A stretch of DNA of 64,000 nucleotides from an uncultured Sphaerochaeta sp. (GTDB lineage: Bacteria > Spirochaetota > Spirochaetia > Sphaerochaetales > Sphaerochaetaceae): contig NZ_OY781063.1 in assembly GCF_963676285.1 (NCBI RefSeq), positions 124,001-188,000 of the forward strand, read 5' to 3'. Shown one piece after another: positions 16,372 to 25,285 of the stretch; the stretch's first letter is position 1; each line of letters starts with the position of its first letter. The position numbers were made by a program, and so were the translations under genes. The notes under the pieces were generated by a model. That model saw only the letters and a list, made by a program, of their open reading frames with translations, was not told the DNA's origin and searched no databases.

Positions 16372-17354
16372 GTCATCTCCTCCCAGTACTCACTACTCAA
16401 ATGACGATACTCACCCACCAGGTGTTGCACTTCCTTCTCCAGGTCAACCAAGACCCGCAGGGTTTCAATGGGTGGTTTCTTCTGTTTTACCAGCAAGTCC
16501 TGCAAGAGGATCAGGTCATGCCACTTGCCAAGAATCTTCTCAAGCTCATACAACCTCTTATCCTGTTTTACCGATGCCATCCCGCTCACAGCAAGCAGAG
16601 ATCGTACCCTTCTACGGACCTTGTGCATCGCCTGTACATCCCTCGCTGAGTGAACCTTGTGCACTGCCTTCACCAAACGCCTGTGGGCCTTCGCCACCAT
16701 AACCTTCGGGTGATACCCCGAGAAGGCGAATCTGTTCTCCTCCAGTAGCTGGCGAATGTCTGAAGCAAAGGAAGACGGCAACGCTTCATTCAAAGCTGAA
16801 AGGTGCTTCTCCATCTTCAGATGCTTTTTCTCATCTTCCAATCCTTTCTCCTCCAACAGCTGGCTAAGAACATGGTCATCACGGACTTTCCCTGCATATT
16901 TGACCAGTCTCTTCAGTAATCGTTTGATCTCCTTCCGCTTGTCCTTGGAGAGTCCAGCACCAATAAGAGGGACCATCTGGCGGAGATTGCACATTGCTGT
17001 CCTGAATGCGTGCAAGGATTTCATATCCTTTAGATTAGAAGCATGTTCAGAGATAATGGCTACCTGTTTCTCACACCAACCAATGATGGGACTGTTGCAC
17101 ATCTCCTTGAAAGCCGGCACTGCCAGCAAACCCTCCAGTTGCTCTTGGGTACCAGGGAGAGGAAAGAGTTCAAGGCGCAATTCCTCAGGGAAGTATCTCA
17201 CCTCCCCTACGGGCTGTTCATCAAGAAGCAAAGTGCCCTCAAGCGGAATGGAGGCCTCCTTCCAGAGAATTCGGTAGGGAGAAAATAGCTGCTCCCATGT
17301 CTCAGGAGCAGACTGGGTTTCAAATAACAGGTAGTACGGGCCGTTTTTGTTCAT
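16368..17354 (-). CDS. CHAD domain protein (polyphosphate-associated)
   Basis: The 328 residues hold two helical repeats rich in conserved His, Arg and Lys: LHAFRTAMCNLRQMVPLI (about 115-132) and MHKVRRRVRSLLAVSG (about 242-257), the pattern of CHAD domains. CHAD proteins bind inorganic polyphosphate and often sit beside ppk or CYTH phosphatases. The N-terminal 100 residues show no known domain and lack a clear CYTH signature. It overlaps ppk by 4 bp upstream and parA by 4 bp downstream, so translation is probably coupled. Confidence 0.82.
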   Translation of the reverse strand: MNKNGPYYLLFETQSAPETWEQLFSPYRILWKEASIPLEGTLLLDEQPVGEVRYFPEELRLELFPLPGTQEQLEGLLAVPAFKEMCNSPIIGWCEKQVAIISEHASNLKDMKSLHAFRTAMCNLRQMVPLIGAGLSKDKRKEIKRLLKRLVKYAGKVRDDHVLSQLLEEKGLEDEKKHLKMEKHLSALNEALPSSFASDIRQLLEENRFAFSGYHPKVMVAKAHRRLVKAVHKVHSARDVQAMHKVRRRVRSLLAVSGMASVKQDKRLYELEKILGKWHDLILLQDLLVKQKKPPIETLRVLVDLEKEVQHLVGEYRHLSSEYWEEMT

Positions 17355-19414
17355 AGGTTTTCCTCCAACTGATGCTGATACCAGAGATACAGATCCCGTT
17401 GTGCTCGTTTCTCATTCGGTTCACCTTTCTGCAGACGTTGATTGAAATTTTCTTCATGGAGGCTGAAGGAAGAGGCTGTATCGTTCCAGTGCGCCTGCAG
17501 GAACAACTCCAGCTCTTCCTTGATCCTATCATCATAGACAGGAACCATGACCTCGATACGCGTATCGAGATTGCGTTCCATCCAATCGGCGGACCCAATA
17601 AAATAGAGTGGCTCTCCCTTGTTGTGGAACTTCACCACCCTGGTATGCTCAAGATAGCGGTCTATCAGGGCCTTCCCCCGCACATTGGTTTGCTCCGGGA
17701 AGAGGGCCATGGAACAGATTCCCCTGATCATCAAGGTAATGGAGACACCACTCCTCTCTGCCTTGATCAAATGCTTGATCATTCCCTCATCAACCAGATT
17801 GTTCAACTTGAGAGTGATCTCTGCAGGTCTGCCCTCCTTCGCTTCCTCCATCTCCTTCTTGATCAGTGAGATGAAACGCTTACGGGTATGGAAGGGGGAG
17901 ACGATCAGGTGCTTGAACTTGATATCTGCAAACCCACGGTCCAGAAGCGTAAAGAGCAGGTCGATCTCCTGCGTTAGATTGGGGTTGGAGGTAAGCAGAA
18001 GGTGGTCACTGTACTGACTTGCCGTCACCTCGTTGAAATTCCCTGTACCGATGATGGCAATCTTCTTCTGTTTCTTACCACTGTAACGGGTGATAAGCCC
18101 AAGCTTGCTGTGCACCTTCATCCCCTCAACCCCACTGATCAGGGTGATGTGGCGTTCACGGGTGAGGGTCTCGGTCCACTGCATGTTGATCTCCTCGTCA
18201 AAACGAGCCTGGAGCTCCAGGTACAACACAATCTCCTTTCCGTTCCGTGCAGCATTTCTCAGCGCGTTGATCACATTGGAGTTTTCCGGTACGCGGTAGA
18301 GGGTCATCTTGATCCCCTGGACCGTCCTATCCAAAGCAGCTTCACGAAGCAGGTCAATGATGCAGTCATAGCTGTGGTACGGGAGTGTCACCAGGTGATC
18401 ACGCTCATCAATCTGGTCAAGCAGGCTCCTCTCCTCCCTCAATGTATGGTGAGGCAAGGGAGGCTGTTCCTCGAAATACAACTGTTCATTGCCTACCTTG
18501 GGAAAATGCAACAGGTCCCTTGCATTGTGATATCGGCCACCCGGTATGATGATCCTGCACTGTTTCAGCTGTGCATGTTCCATGATGTAGTCAAGCATCG
18601 GCTTGGGTAACTCACGGTCATAGACAAACCTGACTGGGTCCCCCTGGCTGCGTTGCTTGATGGAGGATGAGAGTTTCTCATAGAGACTTCTCGTGATCTC
18701 ATCAGTCAGGTCATACTCACCGTCCCGGGTTATCTTGATGGTATAGGCATCATAGCAGTCATAACTGAATGCCTTGAAGATGTCTGCCAACTTGAATCTG
18801 ATTACATCCTCGAGGGCAATGAAGTGATGCCAACCGCCCCGGGAAGGAAGCTTCACATAGCGCTGGATCAGATCACTGGGAACCTCGATCAGTGCGTAGC
18901 GAAAATCCTTCGGGTCACTCTTGTGGTACATATGGACCGCAAGGTAGAGGGTTACATGCTTGAGATAGGGAAATGGCAGTTTTGGATCCAGGAGAATCGG
19001 GAACAAGCGGTTACGGAGTGTCTGTCGGAAAAAATCCTGCAAGTAGTTTTGCTGTTCATCGGTTAGTGATGATTCATCCACAATGGATATATGATGAGTC
19101 CTCAGAGTCCTGAAGAGTTGCTCAACCACCCTATCCATCCGGTCATTGAGTCGCTTCACTTCCTTGAGAATCTGTTTGATCAAGGTCTTGGGATTCCCGC
19201 TCTCCTTGAGCTTGTAGTGCTCTGGGTCGAGGAGAGCACGGTGAATTGATCCAACCCTCACTGCATAGAACTCATCCAGGTTCGATGAGAATATTCCAAT
19301 GAACTTCATGCGTTCCATCAAGGGAATATTCGGATTCTCGGCACTCATCAACACCCGTTCATTGAAACTCAGCCATCTCAGTTCGCGATTCACATATTCT
19401 TTTTTTGAACCCAT
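17351..19414 (-). CDS. ppk: Polyphosphate kinase 1
   Basis: PPK1 builds inorganic polyphosphate from ATP and can work in reverse. The protein is 687 residues, as usual. The N-terminal NRELRWLSFNERVL motif, the body with GIKMTLYRVP, and the phosphorylated histidine in GMKVHSKLGLI (H435) are all present. The second HKD-type region KFHNKGEPLYFIGSADWMER is also intact. It is the first gene of ppk-CHAD-parA-pfk. A possible promoter TGGACA-18 bp-TATACT lies 50 to 80 bp upstream, near 19450-19480. The start at 19414 is supported by the conserved N-terminus. Confidence 0.96.
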   Translation of the reverse strand: MGSKKEYVNRELRWLSFNERVLMSAENPNIPLMERMKFIGIFSSNLDEFYAVRVGSIHRALLDPEHYKLKESGNPKTLIKQILKEVKRLNDRMDRVVEQLFRTLRTHHISIVDESSLTDEQQNYLQDFFRQTLRNRLFPILLDPKLPFPYLKHVTLYLAVHMYHKSDPKDFRYALIEVPSDLIQRYVKLPSRGGWHHFIALEDVIRFKLADIFKAFSYDCYDAYTIKITRDGEYDLTDEITRSLYEKLSSSIKQRSQGDPVRFVYDRELPKPMLDYIMEHAQLKQCRIIIPGGRYHNARDLLHFPKVGNEQLYFEEQPPLPHHTLREERSLLDQIDERDHLVTLPYHSYDCIIDLLREAALDRTVQGIKMTLYRVPENSNVINALRNAARNGKEIVLYLELQARFDEEINMQWTETLTRERHITLISGVEGMKVHSKLGLITRYSGKKQKKIAIIGTGNFNEVTASQYSDHLLLTSNPNLTQEIDLLFTLLDRGFADIKFKHLIVSPFHTRKRFISLIKKEMEEAKEGRPAEITLKLNNLVDEGMIKHLIKAERSGVSITLMIRGICSMALFPEQTNVRGKALIDRYLEHTRVVKFHNKGEPLYFIGSADWMERNLDTRIEVMVPVYDDRIKEELELFLQAHWNDTASSFSLHEENFNQRLQKGEPNEKRAQRDLYLWYQHQLEENL

Positions 19415-19631
19415 CGCTTTGCTCCATGTAGTTTCTCTTCCCTACAAAACCAGTATACGGGCCTCAATGAATACCTGTCCACGTCGAATTATGAGAATTG
19501 TGTTAAATATACTGCATTTATGTCAATTTTGTTCCATCTTTTACGGTTTTGGTAGTTTGAGAACCTTCTGATCCCCGAGGGTATGTTCCCCTTCAATTTT
19601 TTGGTATATTGAGAGCGTGAACGGAGGATTC

Positions 19632-20831
19632 ATGGAAAATTTGCTTACACAATATGCACGTCTTGTCATCGAGGTGCAATTGAAACTACGTGAGGGTGAC
19701 AGCCTCTCCATCAACAGCGAGGCAAGTACGCTGACTTTTGCGAGGCTGCTTGCCCAGAAGGCCGCACTTGCAACCAGGCAGACGGTCACCATCGTACATA
19801 CCAACCATGGGAAGGTGGTGGATGCCATACCCATTGAACCAATAGAGAAGGAAATCTTCCGTCCCCCAGTACAGGGAGCCGTCATGTGCCATATTGTCGA
19901 CCTGGACGAGCACCCATACCTTACGCCAACCGACCTCAACACAGCAGCGGAGGAAGTAACCACCCTGGGGAAATACGGATTGCTCGCCGATCCCGTCTTC
20001 CTTGACCGGAGGATTGCCGTGCCCTGGGCCAATATCCCCTATCCAGGCCCCCGATGGGCGTTGCAGTTGCTTGGGACCCAAGCAAGTGAGGAGGATATGT
20101 GGAGACTTTTCACCACACTCTATCGTATCGAAGATGAGCACGGCTTCCGCTTCTGGGAAGAACAGGGAAACCTCCTGGCATACAGGAAACAGAAACTGAA
20201 TGAACGCGGACGGTGTAGAATCCGTTTGGTCGGGGACCTTTGGGAGATTGGGGCTACCATGGCCAAGGACACGCTCTGGGCCGGAGGCAGACAAACCCTG
20301 CCCAGCCAGCGCTCGTTTTTCTCTTCCCTCCCTGTGCAGGCAATTCATGCTGCCCTGGATGGAAAAAGTGCCAAGGGAACCTTCACCTCATCAAGACCCT
20401 TCTATGTCCTTGGACAGGTAGTAAAGGGAGCACGGTTCACCGTGGAAGATGGATTGGTCACAGAGTATGCAGCACAGACTGGGAAAGAAGCACTCACTGC
20501 ACTCTTCTCTGTTGATGAGAATGCCAAAAGAGTAAGTGAAATCTCACTTGCCGATCATGATACCGTTGAAAGCCACTACCTGGAAAAATCTATCCATCCA
20601 CACTTTGCACGGGAAATGACCAGCACGATTGTGCTGGGAGGATTCTCCCTGGACAATCTGACCACTCAACAGTATGAAGGTGATATAGAAGAGAGTGCCC
20701 TTTGCAGCTCCCTGGTGAGAGTGGCGGTACCTGTCGGGGACAGCCACCTTTCGGTAACGCTGCATAGCGAGGATGGGAGCGAGTCATCTGTAATGGAAGA
20801 GGGAATATTCACAGAGGAGGGACTGGTATGA
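19632..20831 (+). CDS. M29-family aminopeptidase paralogue, metal site degenerate
   Basis: The 399-residue protein is clearly related to M29 (AmpS/AmpT) aminopeptidases along its whole length. The metal-ligand motifs present in the next gene are altered here: NLPTEE becomes SLPVQA, the NASCH histidine segment becomes MTSTIVLGG, and HIDFMVG becomes VRVAVPVG. Only the glutamate of the RLGE segment (here RVSE) remains. It is therefore probably not an active peptidase. Family members form dimers, so a regulatory partner role for the next gene product is possible. ATG 19632 is chosen because CGGAGG lies 4-5 nt upstream. The stop overlaps the next start by 4 bp (ATGA). Confidence 0.8.
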   Translation: MENLLTQYARLVIEVQLKLREGDSLSINSEASTLTFARLLAQKAALATRQTVTIVHTNHGKVVDAIPIEPIEKEIFRPPVQGAVMCHIVDLDEHPYLTPTDLNTAAEEVTTLGKYGLLADPVFLDRRIAVPWANIPYPGPRWALQLLGTQASEEDMWRLFTTLYRIEDEHGFRFWEEQGNLLAYRKQKLNERGRCRIRLVGDLWEIGATMAKDTLWAGGRQTLPSQRSFFSSLPVQAIHAALDGKSAKGTFTSSRPFYVLGQVVKGARFTVEDGLVTEYAAQTGKEALTALFSVDENAKRVSEISLADHDTVESHYLEKSIHPHFAREMTSTIVLGGFSLDNLTTQQYEGDIEESALCSSLVRVAVPVGDSHLSVTLHSEDGSESSVMEEGIFTEEGLV

Positions 20832-22051
20832 ACAAACAGGAAATTGAGAGATATGCGGACCTGATCATCAAAGGGGGGATCAACCTGCAGAGAGGGAAAG
20901 GGGTTGTCATCACCACAGGACCGGGCACCTATTATTTCGCCCGCGAACTGAGCAAGTCAGCTTATCGCCATGGGGCAAGCTATGTGCAGGTCCTGCTTGA
21001 TGACCTGGATGTCCTCTCAGAGAGGTTGAAGCATCAGGATGAAGATGCATTGAAATTCAACCCACATTTCCTCAAGGCATTCGACTACGAGTTTGTCAGT
21101 GAGGGCTGGTCCCATATCAGGATCGACAGCACCGAGGAGCGGCTCGACCATGCTCCACTTGATGGAGCGAAGAACCAGATATTGGGAAAGGCAAAACGTC
21201 AGTTCAGTGAAGCAAAAACCAAGAAGCTGATGCGTCACCAGCTCCCTTGGTGTGTCTGTGTAGCCCCCGGACCCCTCTGGGCAAAGCAGGTACTGGGAGA
21301 GGAGGCAACCACTGATGACCTCATGAAGGTCCTGACCCCTATCCTGCTCCTTGACACAGATGATCCTATCAAGGCCTGGAATGAGAAAGCTTCCCTGCTG
21401 AGGAAGCGCCAGGAATATCTCAATGGGCTTGGGATCGATGCATTGCACTACCAGAGCAGCAAGAGTGACCTGAGAATTGGGTTCACAGAGAGAGCACACT
21501 TCACCGGAGGAAGTGAGACACTCCCCGATGGAAGGGAATTCTTTGCCAACCTCCCCACTGAGGAGATATTCACCACCCCTGACAACCTCAGGGCAGAAGG
21601 ATACATCACCACGACCAAACCTGTTGAGGTGTTGAACACAACCACCGAGGAGGTCCGCTTTGTATTCAAGGATGGAGAGGTGGTTGAATACCAGGCCAAG
21701 AAAGGCCAGGATGCACTGGACAGGTTCTTTGCCATAGATGAGGGCACCCGTAGACTCGGGGAGGTTGCCTTGGTGGATGAGACCAGCCCAATCGCAAAAA
21801 GCAATCTCGTCTTCAACTCAATCCTGCTTGATGAGAATGCTTCCTGCCACCTTGCTCTCGGAGAAGGCTATCCCTCTGCGCTCAAGGATGGGGCAACCCT
21901 GGATACCAAGGAACAGCTGCAACAAGCACATTGCAATACCAGCCTGATGCATATAGACTTCATGGTCGGCTCCCCGGACATGAAAATAACCGCCCATACT
22001 CGTGATGGACGGCAAGTGGTGATCATGGAAAACGGGATGTTTACCTTCTAG
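20828..22051 (+). CDS. Aminopeptidase, M29 family
   Basis: This is a metallo-aminopeptidase of the thermophilic (AmpS/AmpT) family that removes N-terminal residues from peptides in the cytoplasm. The 407 residues carry the full ligand set: NLPTEEIFTTP, RRLGEVALV, DENASCHLALG and HIDFMVGSPD. It overlaps the upstream paralogue by 4 bp, so translation is coupled and the two products are made together. Its 3' end overlaps coaX by 4 bp in convergent orientation with no terminator visible. Confidence 0.92.
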   Translation: MNKQEIERYADLIIKGGINLQRGKGVVITTGPGTYYFARELSKSAYRHGASYVQVLLDDLDVLSERLKHQDEDALKFNPHFLKAFDYEFVSEGWSHIRIDSTEERLDHAPLDGAKNQILGKAKRQFSEAKTKKLMRHQLPWCVCVAPGPLWAKQVLGEEATTDDLMKVLTPILLLDTDDPIKAWNEKASLLRKRQEYLNGLGIDALHYQSSKSDLRIGFTERAHFTGGSETLPDGREFFANLPTEEIFTTPDNLRAEGYITTTKPVEVLNTTTEEVRFVFKDGEVVEYQAKKGQDALDRFFAIDEGTRRLGEVALVDETSPIAKSNLVFNSILLDENASCHLALGEGYPSALKDGATLDTKEQLQQAHCNTSLMHIDFMVGSPDMKITAHTRDGRQVVIMENGMFTF

Positions 22052-22809
22052 TTGAGTTCCTGGATGAGTTTCAGACCATCGAGGGTATGCATGGAGGAAA
22101 TCTGGTTGATCCGGTCAATGAGCGGGGCGATGGTCCTGCTCAAGCCACCGGTAGCTATGACATAGACCTCCTTGCCTATCTCCTGTTCCACTCGCTCGAT
22201 CATGGTTGTCACCATTCCCGCGTAGCCATACATGATTCCACTCCTGATTGAGTCCTGGCTGTTCTGGCCCAAGACAGAGGGGGGAATCTTCAGTTCTACC
22301 TGGGGAAGTTGCGCGGTATTCCCGAAGAGGGCGTTCACCGCAGTAACCAGACCGGGGGCGATGGAAACCCCAAGGACGGAACCATCGCAGTCAACCGTAG
22401 CAAGGGTAAGTGCGGTACCGAAATCCACCACAACCACAGCATGGTCCGGACATGCAAAATGTGCCTGGGCAAGGTTTGCCAACAAGTCACTTCCCAATTC
22501 AGCAGGGATGGTCTCTTTTCTCAGGCCACTGTTCACCCTGTGGTCTACCATCAAGGGTTGCACATCGAACAACCTGATGATGTTTTTCTGCATTGACCTG
22601 GTCAGGTTGGGTACAACCGAGCTGATCACAGCCCGGTTGATATCATGCTTGAAGAGCTGGGAATGACTCAGCAGGCTCTCCAATACAACAAAATACTCAT
22701 CGCTGGTTTTTCGTTGGTCGCTGTAAATCCTGTAGGAATGTATCCATTTCTGCCCATCATGGACAGCAATCACGATATTCGTATTTCCAATATCTACAGC
22801 TAGCAGCAT
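22048..22809 (-). CDS. coaX: Type III pantothenate kinase
   Basis: CoaX phosphorylates pantothenate, the first step of coenzyme A synthesis. Signature elements of the ASKHA fold are present: MLLAVDIGNTNIVIAV at the N-terminus, GSDLLANL, VVDFGTALTLATVD and YVIATGGLS near the end. The length, 253, is standard. It sits 9 bp downstream of the ABC-F gene on the same strand. It converges with the M29 genes. Confidence 0.95.
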   Translation of the reverse strand: MLLAVDIGNTNIVIAVHDGQKWIHSYRIYSDQRKTSDEYFVVLESLLSHSQLFKHDINRAVISSVVPNLTRSMQKNIIRLFDVQPLMVDHRVNSGLRKETIPAELGSDLLANLAQAHFACPDHAVVVVDFGTALTLATVDCDGSVLGVSIAPGLVTAVNALFGNTAQLPQVELKIPPSVLGQNSQDSIRSGIMYGYAGMVTTMIERVEQEIGKEVYVIATGGLSRTIAPLIDRINQISSMHTLDGLKLIQELN

Positions 22810-22818
22810 GAGACCTCC

Positions 22819-24456
22819 TTATAGGGCCATGGCATGATGGGAACCACTGTACATCTCATCACGCAACACCTTAATGGATTCGTCATTGAAATAGTCCTCG
22901 AATCCAATCAGCCTGTCAATGACACCGGACGGGGTGAATTCCACGATGCGGTTTGCAATCGATTCAACAAACTGGTGGTCATGGCTGTTGAAAAGCAAGA
23001 CACCACTGAATTCAATCAATCCATCGTTGAGGGCGGTGATGGCCTCCAGGTCCAGATGGCTTGTCGGTTCGTCCAGGATCATGCAATTGGCCTGCTCCAG
23101 CATCATGCGTGCAAGCACGACGCGGACCTTCTCCCCTCCACTGAGAACCGTACAGTCCTTCAGTGCCTCATCCCCGCTGAAGAGCATCCTGCCAAGGAAG
23201 GAGCGAATGTAGGTATCATCCTTATCACTGCTGTAGGTCCTGAGCCAATCGGTAATGGAGACGTGCTCATTGAAGAGGTGTGCGTTGTTCTTGGGGAAGT
23301 ATGAGAGGCTGGTGGTTACCCCCCACTCAAAACTCCCTGCATCCGGTTCCATGTTTCCACTGAGAATCTCGAAGAGGATCGTCTTTGCATAGTGGTTCGG
23401 CCCTACAAAGGCTACCTTGTCGTCTGCGTTGAGTACCATGGAGAAGTTGTCCAGAATCTTCTCGCCTTCAATGGTCTTGCTCAGGCCCTTGACCTCGAGA
23501 ATCTTCTTCCCTACCTCCCGTTCGGGCTTGAATGCCACATAGGGAAATCTTCTGCTGGACGGCTTGATATCGTCAATGGTGAGCTTATCGATCAGTTTCT
23601 TACGGCTCGTTGCCTGTTTTGCCTTTGCCACGTTGCTGCTGAACCGTTGGATGAATTCCTTCAACTCTGAAATCTTCTCTTCCCTGCGCTTTTTCTGGTC
23701 CTTCATCTGCTTTGCAGCAAGCTGGCTTGAGAGGTACCAGAAATCGTAGTTACCGACATACAGCTGAATCTTGCCGAAGTCAATGTCTGCAATATGGGTA
23801 CACACAGTGTTCAGGAAGTGACGGTCGTGGCTTACCACAATGACGGTGTTGTCAAAGTTGGAGAGAAACTCTTCAAGCCAGTGGATGGATTCAAGGTCAA
23901 GGTGGTTGGTGGGCTCGTCAAGCAAGAGAATGTCCGGGTTGCCGAACAGTGCCTGTGCAAGCAGGACACGAACCTTGATGTTGTCCTCAACCTCATTCAT
24001 CATCTTCTGCTGCATCTCTGTGTTGATGCCAAGCCCATCAAGCATCTGTGCTGCCTGGGCTTCGGCTTCCCATCCACCAAGGTCCGCAAAATCACCTTCG
24101 AGCTCAGCAGCTCTCAGTCCATCTTCTTCGGTGAAATCTTCCTTCGAGTAGATGGCATCGCGTTCCTTCATGATCGAGTACAACTGCTCATACCCCATGA
24201 TGACTGTCTCAAGCACGGAATACTCATTGAAAGCGAAGTGATCCTGCCTGAGAACGGCCATGCGCTGGCCGGAGGAGATGATGACCTCCCCGCTATCTGC
24301 TTCGATTTCACCACTGAGAATTTTCAGGAAGGTGGACTTGCCTGCCCCATTTGCCCCAATTACCCCATAACAGTTTCCCGGGGTAAACTTTATATTGACT
24401 TCCTTGAAGAGTACTTGAGTCCCGTAAGCGAGACCGATGTTTGCAGCTGTAATCAT
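22819..24456 (-). CDS. ABC-F family ATPase (YbiT-like)
   Basis: The soluble tandem-ABC protein of 545 residues has no membrane segments, as in translation-associated ABC-F factors. The first domain has Walker A GANGAGKST and Walker B ILLLDEPTNHLD. The second has signature VLSGGEKVRV and LDEPTSHLD, but its P-loop reads GPNHYAKT, with alanine for the last glycine. A similar change occurs in related YbiT-like proteins, so it is probably a family trait. The linker (AAKQMKDQKKRREEKISELKE and following) is basic. ATG 24456 fits the family start MITAANIGLAYG and has GAGGA about 10 nt upstream. The longer frame would run into the tRNA terminator. Confidence 0.9.
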   Translation of the reverse strand: MITAANIGLAYGTQVLFKEVNIKFTPGNCYGVIGANGAGKSTFLKILSGEIEADSGEVIISSGQRMAVLRQDHFAFNEYSVLETVIMGYEQLYSIMKERDAIYSKEDFTEEDGLRAAELEGDFADLGGWEAEAQAAQMLDGLGINTEMQQKMMNEVEDNIKVRVLLAQALFGNPDILLLDEPTNHLDLESIHWLEEFLSNFDNTVIVVSHDRHFLNTVCTHIADIDFGKIQLYVGNYDFWYLSSQLAAKQMKDQKKRREEKISELKEFIQRFSSNVAKAKQATSRKKLIDKLTIDDIKPSSRRFPYVAFKPEREVGKKILEVKGLSKTIEGEKILDNFSMVLNADDKVAFVGPNHYAKTILFEILSGNMEPDAGSFEWGVTTSLSYFPKNNAHLFNEHVSITDWLRTYSSDKDDTYIRSFLGRMLFSGDEALKDCTVLSGGEKVRVVLARMMLEQANCMILDEPTSHLDLEAITALNDGLIEFSGVLLFNSHDHQFVESIANRIVEFTPSGVIDRLIGFEDYFNDESIKVLRDEMYSGSHHAMAL

Positions 24457-24483
24457 GATTGTGGTTCCTCTTGAATAGTATCC

Positions 24484-24513
24484 GAAAAAAAAGAGCAACC
24501 TGCAAGGCTGCCC
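24484..24513 (-). terminator. Terminator of the tRNA-Gln/tRNA-Glu unit
   Basis: On the minus strand GGGCAGCC and GGTTGCTC form an eight-pair stem (24493-24513) followed by eight T. It lies between tRNA-Glu and the ABC-F start. Confidence 0.8.
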
Positions 24514-24528
24514 CTTCCATATAAACTA

Positions 24529-24600
24529 TAGTTCCTAGGGGAATCGAACCCCTATTTAGAGACTGAGAATCTCCTGTCCTAACCATTAGACGAAGGAACC
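24529..24600 (-). tRNA. tRNA-Glu (anticodon CTC)
   Basis: A 72-nt cloverleaf. The acceptor arms are GGTTCCT and AGGAACT, the loop TTCTCAG gives anticodon CTC, and the T-arm is AGGGG TTCGATT CCCCT. CCA is not encoded. It lies five bases after tRNA-Gln in the same transcript. Confidence 0.92.
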
Positions 24601-24605
24601 GGTGC

Positions 24606-24676
24606 CTGGGATGGAGGGATTCGAACCCCCAAAGGCAGAACCAGAATCTGCAGTGTTACCATTACACTACATCCCA
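24606..24676 (-). tRNA. tRNA-Gln (anticodon CTG)
   Basis: A 71-nt cloverleaf. The acceptor arms are TGGGATG and CATCCCA with discriminator G. The anticodon stem GCAGA/TCTGC encloses loop TTCTGGT (anticodon CTG). CCA is not encoded. Confidence 0.92.
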
Positions 24677-24694
24677 ATGTCAAAATCCTGTCGT

Positions 24695-24723
24695 AGGATA
24701 CGGAAATGTGTTTACTTTGTCAA
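24695..24723 (-). promoter_or_regulatory. Promoter of the tRNA-Gln/tRNA-Glu unit
   Basis: On the minus strand TTGACA (24718-24723), a 17-bp spacer and TATCCT (24695-24700) lie 19 bp before tRNA-Gln. The -35 box is perfect. Confidence 0.7.
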
Positions 24724-24743
24724 GTACATGCAGGAATTTCTTC

Positions 24744-25277
24744 CTACTCTCCGTGATACTCCTGCAAAACGTCCACAGGATGTCCTTCAAGCACTTTTTC
24801 ATAGTTCAGGAACGGTAACCCGATCACTCCCAGGAATCCTTCAACAAGAGCCCCATATTCCTTGAATATGGTAGCGGCTGCCTGCAAGGTACCCCCGGTT
24901 GCAATAAGGTCATCGACGAACAGGACATGGGACCCTTTTTCGATATCCACTTCCTGGACACATACCATGTCAGAGCCGTATTCGAGATCAAACCGTTTCT
25001 TGACGGTCTTGTTCGGCAACTTCCCGGGCTTCCTGACAAGAATCAAGGGAAGGGAGAGTCGTTCGGCCAAGGGGGCTGCAAAGACGAATCCACGAGCTTC
25101 GACGGCTGCAATGGCGTCAATCTTCCGTCCCTTACAGAGTTCCTCCAGGCGATCGATACAGTAACGGAAAGCCTCCGGCACTGCAAGAATACCAGTAATG
25201 TCATAGTACAGAACTCCCTGCTTCGGAAAATCGGGAACTTTTCTGATTACACTGTCCAGATCATAGTTAGTGTCCAT
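24744..25277 (-). CDS. apt: Adenine phosphoribosyltransferase
   Basis: Apt salvages adenine to AMP with PRPP. The 177-residue protein shows VPDFPKQGVLYYDIT at the N-terminus, the adenine-site EARGFVFAAPLA, and the PRPP-binding loop VLFVDDLIATGGT. ATG 25277 (MDTNYDLDSV) is preferred because GAGAGG lies 5 nt upstream; a GTG start at 25289 would overlap the tsaD stop. It is the last gene of a hypothetical-tsaD-apt operon. Confidence 0.95.
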   Translation of the reverse strand: MDTNYDLDSVIRKVPDFPKQGVLYYDITGILAVPEAFRYCIDRLEELCKGRKIDAIAAVEARGFVFAAPLAERLSLPLILVRKPGKLPNKTVKKRFDLEYGSDMVCVQEVDIEKGSHVLFVDDLIATGGTLQAAATIFKEYGALVEGFLGVIGLPFLNYEKVLEGHPVDVLQEYHGE

Positions 25278-25285
25278 AGAACCTC

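Noticed and set aside
22819..24498. ABC-F gene starting at 24498
   Set aside because: That start would lie within the tRNA terminator T-run; ATG 24456 matches the family N-terminus and has a ribosome site.
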